Source: Anaerolineales bacterium
GTDB taxonomy: Bacteria; Chloroflexota; Anaerolineae; Anaerolineales; Villigracilaceae
Reading direction: 5' to 3'
Length of the DNA stretch: 64,000 nt
Assembly (NCBI GenBank): GCA_014860745.1
Contig: JACZJC010000003.1
Location: 54,681 to 118,680 of the forward strand
Position numbers and translations under genes: made by a program
The notes under the pieces: model-generated
The model's input: the letters and a program-made list of their open reading frames with translations, nothing else
Told to the model about the DNA's origin: nothing
Databases searched by the model: none
Part shown: positions 25,310-31,445 of the stretch, one piece after another
Layout: each line of letters starts with the position of its first letter
Position numbering within the stretch: the first letter of the stretch is position 1

Positions 25310-26101
25310 ATGACCAACCTGAACGGGAAAACCATTCTCATCACCGGAGCCGCCCGCCGTCTGGGGCGTTTGTTCGCCCTTGCCTGCGCCCGCAGCGGGG
25401 CGGATATCATCATCCACCACAGCCATTCGGATGAAGAGGCAAAACAAGTGAAGGATGAGATCGAATCTCTCGGACGAATCGCCCACATCCTCGCCTCAAA
25501 CTTCGGGACGCCTGATTCCGCTGCGAGACTCATTTCCCAGGCAAATGACATTTCCCCGCTCTACGCATTGGTGAACAGCGCCGCCATCTTTGAAAACCTT
25601 TCCTTTCAAACCACCTCCCTCGAAGATTGGAACCGCCACCTCAACATCAACCTGACTGCGCCGTTTTTACTCAGCCAGGAATTTGCAAACCATTTGCTCG
25701 CTCCCGCCGCCGTCCCTGGCGGCGAGGATAGCAGCAAGAGTGACTCGGTGATTAAAGGCCGCATCGTCAACATATTGGATTGGCGTGCCTTGCGCCCCGG
25801 CGCGGACCACTTCCCTTATACTGTCAGCAAAGCCGCCCTCGCCGCAATGACCAGATCGCTGGCTGTGGCATTGGCCCCGCGCATCTCCGTCAATGGGCTG
25901 GCGCTGGGCGCGATCCTCCCGCCGTCAGATACGAATCCAGCGGACAACCCGTCGGTTAGTGAAAAAATCATAGAAAACGTACCAGCCAGACGGTGGAGTG
26001 AGGCGGGTGAAGTCGAAGAGGCGCTGCTTTTTTTACTAACCGGCCCTGCATATATTACCGGCGAAATCATCCATGTGGATGGCGGAAGACATTTGATTTA
26101 A
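25310..26101 (+). CDS. SDR oxidoreductase, pteridine-reductase / FolM-like
   Basis: 263 residues, short-chain dehydrogenase fold. ITGAARRLGR (residues 10-19) with Arg-Arg in the cofactor loop and HHSHSDEEA favour NADPH and match pteridine reductases and FolM; the usual NSAA, the catalytic Tyr/Lys pair (PYTVSKAAL) and GEIIHVDGG are present. The residue 13 before the Tyr is embedded in NILDWRALRPG, where classical SDRs have Ser; Asp there is typical of FolM/PTR1-type reductases. Context with phhA, folB, folK and folE supports dihydropterin reduction. 54 nt before folB. Confidence 0.82.
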   Translation: MTNLNGKTILITGAARRLGRLFALACARSGADIIIHHSHSDEEAKQVKDEIESLGRIAHILASNFGTPDSAARLISQANDISPLYALVNSAAIFENLSFQTTSLEDWNRHLNINLTAPFLLSQEFANHLLAPAAVPGGEDSSKSDSVIKGRIVNILDWRALRPGADHFPYTVSKAALAAMTRSLAVALAPRISVNGLALGAILPPSDTNPADNPSVSEKIIENVPARRWSEAGEVEEALLFLLTGPAYITGEIIHVDGGRHLI

Positions 26102-26155
26102 TCCGTACCGCAAGATTTATCGTGCAACATAAATATTGCGGTACAAGGAGAACTC

Positions 26156-26512
26156 ATGGACAAAACTTTCATCAAAGATTTGCTCGTGCGCGGCATTATC
26201 GGAGTCAATGATTGGGAGCGCAAGAAGCCGCAGGATATTTTGATCAATGTGACGGTGTTTTCGGATGCCTCCCGCGCTGGCGAGAGCGACGATATCAAGG
26301 ACTGTGTGGATTACAGCGCACTTGCAAAAAAGATTCAGGCGCATGCTGAAACTGCCGCGCGGCTGACGGTGGAAGCGCTGGCAAATGATCTGGTTAATAT
26401 TTGTCTGGAACAAGCCGGTGTGCGCAAAGCCATTGTGCGGGTGGAAAAGCCCGGGGCGGTGCGGTTTGCAAAATCGGTCGGCGTGGAAATCGAACGCAAG
26501 CGAGATGAGTGA
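26156..26512 (+). CDS. folB: Dihydroneopterin aldolase (FolB/FolX family)
   Basis: 118 residues, full length for the family. FIKDLLVRGIIGVNDWERKKPQ contains the substrate-binding GI-G--DWER motif, and the end has VEKPGAVRFAKSVGVEIER with the conserved Lys-Pro pair. It cleaves dihydroneopterin to 6-hydroxymethyl-dihydropterin and glycolaldehyde, or epimerises dihydroneopterin phosphate if of FolX type. It precedes folK with an 8-nt overlap, which favours the folate-pathway FolB role. RBS AAGGAG at 26144-26149. Confidence 0.92.
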   Translation: MDKTFIKDLLVRGIIGVNDWERKKPQDILINVTVFSDASRAGESDDIKDCVDYSALAKKIQAHAETAARLTVEALANDLVNICLEQAGVRKAIVRVEKPGAVRFAKSVGVEIERKRDE

Positions 26513-26996
26513 CCTGCATCGCGCCTGCCTCAGCCTCGGCTCGAATATTGGAGCGGAAAAAAACCTCCCGAAAGCAGTTGAATTGCTGCGAGAGGTTGGG
26601 GAGGTTGTTTCGATTTCCAGCGTTTGGGAGTCGAAGTCTGTTGGGTTCGATGGCCCCAACTTTTTGAATGCCTGCGCGGTATTCCTCACCCCGCTTCAAC
26701 CCGATGAGTTCAAGGAAAAAATCATCCGTCCCATCGAAGCAAACCTCGGGCGCATCCGCAGTTCCGAAAAGAATGCCCCGCGCACGATCGACATCGACAT
26801 TGTGTTATTCGATAAACATCCGCTCAATACGGATTTTTGGGAATATGCCTTTGTCACCGTGCCGCTGGCGGAATTGATCCCCGATTTCGAACATCCTGTT
26901 CGGCGGGAAAAATTATCCGAAGTTGCCGGGCAGTTACAAGGTCAGGTATGGATCGTGAAACGGGAGGATGTGGTTCTTTCATCCCGAATCGATTGA
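26505..26996 (+). CDS. folK: 6-hydroxymethyl-7,8-dihydropterin pyrophosphokinase
   Basis: 163 residues from the ATG at 26505, overlapping folB by 8 nt. CLSLGSNIGAEKNLPKAVELL at the start, YRTLDID-type box as RTIDIDIVLF, and FVTVPLAELIPDFEHP near the end are HPPK signatures. It transfers pyrophosphate from ATP to 6-hydroxymethyl-dihydropterin for folate synthesis. folP and folC are not in this window. Confidence 0.94.
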   Translation: MSDLHRACLSLGSNIGAEKNLPKAVELLREVGEVVSISSVWESKSVGFDGPNFLNACAVFLTPLQPDEFKEKIIRPIEANLGRIRSSEKNAPRTIDIDIVLFDKHPLNTDFWEYAFVTVPLAELIPDFEHPVRREKLSEVAGQLQGQVWIVKREDVVLSSRID

Positions 26997-27026
26997 AGAG
27001 TCTCGGTCCCCGGCCGTTCATCAATG

Positions 27027-27662
27027 TCAAATTTTAAGCGGACCCGCGCCGCGTGAGATGTTATCCAAAAATTCCTCGCGGGTGGCGATCTTGGTCCGGA
27101 AAGTTCCCAGCATGGTGGAGGTGGTCATGCGCGCGTCATGTTTACGGACGCCGCGCATCATCGAGCAGAGATGAAGGGCTTCGACCACCACAGCCACACC
27201 CTGCGGTTTGAGCAGGTTGTTGATGAAATCGGCGATCTGGCGGGTCATGCGTTCCTGCACCTGCAGGCGGCGGGCGTATAAATCGACCACGCGGGGGATC
27301 TTCGAAAGACCGATCACCTGTCCGCGCGGAATGTAGGCAACGTGAGCGCGCCCCATGAAGGGAAGCATATGATGTTCACAAAGGCTGTAGAACTCGATAT
27401 CGCGCACGATCACCATATCGTCATAGGTGACGTTGAAGATTGCGCCATTGACGATCTTCTCCGGGTCTGTGCGATACCCGCTCAATAATTCCGGATACAT
27501 GCGGGCGACCCGTTTGGGCGTGTTCACCAGTCCCTCCCGCTGCGGATCCTCCCCGAATGCCCGCAGCATGGACGCTATCGCAGTTTCTATTGCATTTGTA
27601 TCGATGTCACTTTCGAAGAATTCCCGCCCGTTCATATCGTCGTTATAGTCGCTGTTTTCCAT
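27027..27662 (-). CDS. folE: GTP cyclohydrolase I
   Basis: First enzyme of pterin/folate synthesis, GTP to dihydroneopterin triphosphate. The zinc and active-site residues are in [13 protein letters not shown] and [35 protein letters not shown] is also conserved. From the ATG at 27662 (GGAG five nt upstream) it has 211 residues. An in-frame ATG at 27686, preceded by TAAAAT ten nt before it, is an alternative leaderless start. Convergent with folK, so the four pterin genes form two facing units. Confidence 0.93.
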   Translation of the reverse strand: MENSDYNDDMNGREFFESDIDTNAIETAIASMLRAFGEDPQREGLVNTPKRVARMYPELLSGYRTDPEKIVNGAIFNVTYDDMVIVRDIEFYSLCEHHMLPFMGRAHVAYIPRGQVIGLSKIPRVVDLYARRLQVQERMTRQIADFINNLLKPQGVAVVVEALHLCSMMRGVRKHDARMTTSTMLGTFRTKIATREEFLDNISRGAGPLKI

Positions 27663-27720
27663 TTTTTCTCCAAACGCTGGAATCATGATCTCTCCGATTT
27701 TAGCTGATTTATGAAATAAC

Positions 27721-27752
27721 AAAAACCTCCGAAAGGCCTGAAACCTTCAGAG
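27721..27752 (-). terminator. Minus-strand hairpin with T-run upstream of folE
   Basis: Imperfect stem CCTCCGAAAGG/CCTTCAGAGG followed on the minus strand by TTTTTG. It lies upstream of the folE start, not downstream of any annotated minus-strand gene, so it ends a leader or an unannotated short RNA. Confidence 0.6.
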
Positions 27753-27840
27753 GCATCCGTTATCCGGGTAAAGGAATACGGATAGCCGCAACTGTTTTTC
27801 CACAAAATCCCAGCGAAGATATTCAATTTGCAATTGAAGG

Positions 27841-27962
27841 TATGCACGCAAACCATTTCAGGTAGTTTGCTCCCTGCGCCGTCCCCGGCGCAGGATTCCC
27901 TCGCAAAACGCCGCCGGGGACGGCGGCTTGAGCGTTAGCCGCTGACAACCTTTGCGTGCACA
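27841..27962. mobile_element. 122-bp MITE-like element with target duplication
   Basis: The element is bounded by 12-bp terminal inverted repeats (27841-27852 and 27951-27962, one mismatch, core TGCACGCAAA) and flanked by an exact 10-bp direct repeat CAATTGAAGG (27831-27840 and 27963-27972). The interior folds into two GC-rich hairpins. No transposase is encoded, so it would have moved in trans. Confidence 0.8.
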
Positions 27963-28038
27963 CAATTGAAGGATCGGCCACCATATCCAGCCGCCAAAAG
28001 GTAAAATAAAGGAAAACCCCCAAGAATGGAATTTAATA

Positions 28039-28491
28039 ATGGCTGAAAATAAGATAAGTTATATGAAAAGCAGCACGTTTGGCGCAGGCCTGGGGCTTGT
28101 GTTTGGCACAATCGTGGGGGCAATTACCGGTTCACTGAGCATGAGTTGGGAGGGGATCCTGTTTTGCATGGCTGCGGGCGGAATCCTCGGCCTGCTGACA
28201 GGCACACTAACGGGAGCCATCACGGTTTGGACAACGGGAAGCACAGGCGGGGTTAGCACAGGCGCTTATACAGGCATGCTGTTTGGCGCATTGCTCGGCG
28301 GTGTGCTGGGAATTTTCATCCCTGATTCATTCCGCACCAGCGTTGCCGCGCTGGGAATATTGATCCTCAAGGTGTTGACCCAGGGGCGATTCGAAACCGC
28401 CGTCCTGCTCAGTTTTCTCGTTTCGCTGGTCGGCACCATCGTCGGCGCATGGACCGGTGGACGAAACTTAAAACCGCGCGGCCAAAAATAA
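28039..28491 (+). CDS. Glycine-zipper membrane protein of unknown function
   Basis: 150 residues with four or five hydrophobic segments rich in small residues (AGLGLVFGTIVGAITGS, GGILGLLTGTLTGAIT, GMLFGALLGGVLGIF), a glycine-zipper pattern that allows tight helix packing. Ends in a basic soluble tail. No family assigned. The next gene starts 5 nt after its stop, so the two are co-transcribed. Confidence 0.7.
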   Translation: MAENKISYMKSSTFGAGLGLVFGTIVGAITGSLSMSWEGILFCMAAGGILGLLTGTLTGAITVWTTGSTGGVSTGAYTGMLFGALLGGVLGIFIPDSFRTSVAALGILILKVLTQGRFETAVLLSFLVSLVGTIVGAWTGGRNLKPRGQK

Positions 28492-28495
28492 ACCC

Positions 28496-29008
28496 ATGCT
28501 CAAACCCCTGCGTCATCTCCTGGCCATTCTTTTGCTCCCTTTTATGGTAGTGATCGTCATGCCCATGTGGCTGTTCAACTCATTCGCAAATATAGACACC
28601 CGCTGGGCAGGGAGTTCATCCCTGATGTGGACCGGACTCATCGCAGGCGCATTGTTTGTGTGGATCGGGCTGATGCTGTTCGTGCTGTGCGTGAATCTCT
28701 TCGCACTTTTCGGCCAGGGGACGCTTGCCCCGTGGGATCCCACCCAGAAACTTGTTATCAGCGGCCCATACCGACACGTCCGCAATCCGATGATCAGCGC
28801 CGTGGCGATGATGCTGATCGGGCAGTCCTTATTTTGGGGATCGTGGGTCATCGGTCTTTGGGCGGGGATATTCATCCTGATCAACCATGTCTATTTTATA
28901 TTTTCGGAAGAACCCGGGTTGGAAAAACGCTTTGGCGAAAGCTATCTAATGTACAAAGCGAATGTCCCGCGTTGGATACCGCGGCTCAAACCGTGGATGG
29001 GAAAATAA
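28496..29008 (+). CDS. Isoprenylcysteine methyltransferase (ICMT/PEMT) family membrane protein
   Basis: 170 residues, four or five transmembrane segments. The C-terminal half has the SAM-binding signature of the family: GPYRHVRNPMISA and FSEEPGLEKRFGESYLMYKANVPRWIPR. Bacterial members methylate small lipophilic or thiol substrates of mostly unknown identity. Paired with the glycine-zipper protein upstream. Confidence 0.87.
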   Translation: MLKPLRHLLAILLLPFMVVIVMPMWLFNSFANIDTRWAGSSSLMWTGLIAGALFVWIGLMLFVLCVNLFALFGQGTLAPWDPTQKLVISGPYRHVRNPMISAVAMMLIGQSLFWGSWVIGLWAGIFILINHVYFIFSEEPGLEKRFGESYLMYKANVPRWIPRLKPWMGK

Positions 29009-29054
29009 TACGCAGGGTCGACCCACCCACAAAAAGCAAATCATTTCCTGCTTT

Positions 29055-30116
29055 CTATCTTCCCCACCTCGGCTGCCAGTCTGAAATTGGGTTGTTTGTT
29101 ATATTAATCGCGCCTGTACCGTCAGGGTGGATGACGTAAATTTCGTTGTTCCCATCCCGAAAGGAGGTGAAGGCGATCCAATTCCCATCCGGAGACCAGC
29201 TTGGGCCCAGGTTATCCCCGCCGTTCGTGAGCTGCACCAGATTTGTCCCATCCACATTAATCACATAGATATTATGATCGCCGGCCGGGCCCGCATAAAA
29301 GGCAAGCCTCGTTCCATCCGGCGACCAGGAACTGCGCCCGCCCATATCCTTAAGATCCGTCACCTGGCGGATATTCGACCCATCCGCGTTCATCACAAAT
29401 AACTGCCGCTTTCCCGCACGCGAAGAGGCAAAGGCGATCATCGAACCGTCTGGCGACCAGGTGGGGTCGATATCATCAGAGGAAGTGATGGCATGCGGGT
29501 TGGACCCGTCGGGTTTCATCACCCAAAGCCCGTTGCCATTATTCGTAAAGACGATCCAATCGCCGTTGGGGGAAAGCTCCGGCGCATACAAACTGCCGAT
29601 GCCCCGCGTAAGCCGTTTGACATCCTTGCCGTTGATATTGATCGAATGGATTTCGAACTGCCCGCCGCGGCGCGAGGAGAAATAAACGGTTTGCCCATCC
29701 GGAGAAAGGGATGGATAATAAGCCGTCGCTTCCGCCTCCGTGACCTGCCTGCGCTCCGAACCATCGGCATTTATCAGGCAAATCTGGTCGATCTGTTTGA
29801 CATAACAAGTGAAGACGATCCTGCCGATCAAAGGCGCATCACCCCCGAAGCTGGGAACTGGGGATGGGATCAATGTGGGCGGAATCCCAGCCTCGAGAGT
29901 TGACAGCAATGTGGGCGTGGGGAAATCCAATGTCAAAGCAGGAGGCGTTTCAAAGGGCAGGCCGGCTAGCGGGGTCGGGTTGGAAGCGCGGCCACGTGGA
30001 TTAACCCAAATGGAATAGAACACGACCGTCAAAACGCAGATTCCCAGCACGCCGAGGACGATCCCGCCGAGGAGAATTTTATCGAATGTAGTCAGAAGTT
30101 TACGCGGAGCGGACAT
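29055..30116 (-). CDS. Membrane-anchored TolB-like beta-propeller protein
   Basis: 353 residues. One transmembrane helix at ~15-38, a Pro/Thr-rich extracytoplasmic linker, then PD40/WD40-like repeats, each with the SPDG hairpin (YPSLSPDGQTVYF, YAPELSPNGDWIVF, PTWSPDGSMIAF, SSWSPDGTRLAF, GPSWSPDGNWIAF), giving a six-bladed propeller. Interaction or ligand-binding role outside the cell. The ATG at 30116 is preceded by TAAAAT with a 7-nt gap; the TTG two codons upstream is less likely. Confidence 0.88.
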   Translation of the reverse strand: MSAPRKLLTTFDKILLGGIVLGVLGICVLTVVFYSIWVNPRGRASNPTPLAGLPFETPPALTLDFPTPTLLSTLEAGIPPTLIPSPVPSFGGDAPLIGRIVFTCYVKQIDQICLINADGSERRQVTEAEATAYYPSLSPDGQTVYFSSRRGGQFEIHSININGKDVKRLTRGIGSLYAPELSPNGDWIVFTNNGNGLWVMKPDGSNPHAITSSDDIDPTWSPDGSMIAFASSRAGKRQLFVMNADGSNIRQVTDLKDMGGRSSWSPDGTRLAFYAGPAGDHNIYVINVDGTNLVQLTNGGDNLGPSWSPDGNWIAFTSFRDGNNEIYVIHPDGTGAINITNNPISDWQPRWGR

Positions 30117-30123
30117 GCTCAAT

Positions 30124-30129
30124 ATTTTA
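30124..30129 (-). promoter_or_regulatory. -10 box close to start codon (leaderless-type promoter)
   Basis: TAAAAT on the minus strand, 7 nt before the ATG at 30116. Confidence 0.45.
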
Positions 30130-30185
30130 TTCGAATATCGGCCTTTAATCTAAAACTCTTTGCCGGCAGGGAATACTTGCATCCC

Positions 30186-31238
30186 TTAATAAATTCCAAG
30201 CATCACCTGCTTCCAGAGGAAGCCTGCGTAGATCTGCCAGAAGGTATTTTCAGGCAATCCATTGGGAATTAAAAGACTCTCCATCGGGCTGGGCGGCGTT
30301 AGCGAGCTGGCGATCAGGTTCGGGTCAATCGGCATATTTGTCTGGGAATTCGAAGAAATCCCCACCTTGAACAAGGACGAGTACGGGATCACCCAGGTAT
30401 ACGGCCCAACGGAAATATTATCCACAAAAATATCGGGGACGATGATAATGATCTTCTTGTTGTAGACGGGGTCGAGGATCCAGCTGCAATCGTTCGCATG
30501 GATCATGGCAATGGGATAGGTCAGATATCCATACACCGGCTCAAAGGCAGAGTTGATCGGCTGGGCGAGAACATGGTCATCGTGCAGTGGAGGCGCCGCT
30601 ACATCCTCCGCATTCATGATGACCATCTTTTGAATCGGTATCAGGATCTTGTGCGGGGTTGTATTGATATTATTGTTGGCGGTTGTAATGACCGTAACAT
30701 AGAATATTAATTCCTCACGCGCAGCAACGACATCCAGGGCGGGTTGGGGATTTGAAACGGCATATCCGTTTCTCGAAACCTCGCTGTTGAAGATAGCCTG
30801 GATCAACTGCGGACTGATGAACGTAACCACGATCTGCGCCTCGTTCGAATCATCCAACTTTATCGTCTGCACGTCGGACCAGTTCTTTGTCTCATTGACG
30901 AGCGCCCATAGGGAGGAAGTAGTGTCAACCGGTACTGCAAGAGGGAGTCCTTGTATTGGTGTTCCCTGCAATAAGGCAAGCGCCTGCTCGGCTGATAATC
31001 CAGCAGCCACACCTGAGGCTCCGTTTGGCGCTCCTACGCTGGGTGTCAATAACACCGATACCGATGCTTCTCTATAAATATTCACGTTGGGCGCTTGCGG
31101 TGTACAAATGACCGGCTTGGACGGGTCGTCATCAGGTGACTTCCCACACCCGGAAATACCCGCCTCAAAAAGGAAAATCAGAATCATCCCCAAAAAGAGC
31201 CCCCCTTTCGATTGAAAAAGCAAAAAACCCCTCTTCAT
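30186..31238 (-). CDS. Lipoprotein of unknown function
   Basis: 350 residues. The signal peptide ends in GISGC (Cys ~31) followed by an Asp/Ser-rich stretch, so it is a lipoprotein. The body is beta-rich, with alternating hydrophobic strands (EAQIVVTFISPQLIQAIF, ELIFYVTVITTANNN) and no motif I recognise. RBS AAGGAAGGTGG precedes the ATG. The ~200 nt upstream contain no gene, only the leuS terminator. Confidence 0.75.
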   Translation of the reverse strand: MKRGFLLFQSKGGLFLGMILIFLFEAGISGCGKSPDDDPSKPVICTPQAPNVNIYREASVSVLLTPSVGAPNGASGVAAGLSAEQALALLQGTPIQGLPLAVPVDTTSSLWALVNETKNWSDVQTIKLDDSNEAQIVVTFISPQLIQAIFNSEVSRNGYAVSNPQPALDVVAAREELIFYVTVITTANNNINTTPHKILIPIQKMVIMNAEDVAAPPLHDDHVLAQPINSAFEPVYGYLTYPIAMIHANDCSWILDPVYNKKIIIIVPDIFVDNISVGPYTWVIPYSSLFKVGISSNSQTNMPIDPNLIASSLTPPSPMESLLIPNGLPENTFWQIYAGFLWKQVMLGIY

Positions 31239-31384
31239 AAGCCCACCTTCCTTTGATGTATTTCAGTATCGAGGTTTTTGGATATACAAAAACCAACCTT
31301 ATATATATGTCATTAGAAATTGTACGACTGAAATTGTAAATTGATAAGTGTTTATTCAGAAAAATCATGCAGACAATTAAACGG

Positions 31385-31421
31385 AAAAGCCCCGTCCGGT
31401 CATGGAACCATCAGGGGCTTT
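31385..31421 (-). terminator. leuS terminator
   Basis: Stem AAAGCCCC/GGGGCTTT (8 bp plus flanking pairs), T-run on the minus strand; 25 nt after the leuS stop. Confidence 0.8.
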
Positions 31422-31445
31422 ATCTCAATTATTTTTTCACCTTCT

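Noticed and set aside
27843..27960. Integron attC site within the palindromic element near folE
   Set aside because: GTTAGCC resembles a core site, but the second core is missing and the target duplication plus terminal repeats fit a MITE better.
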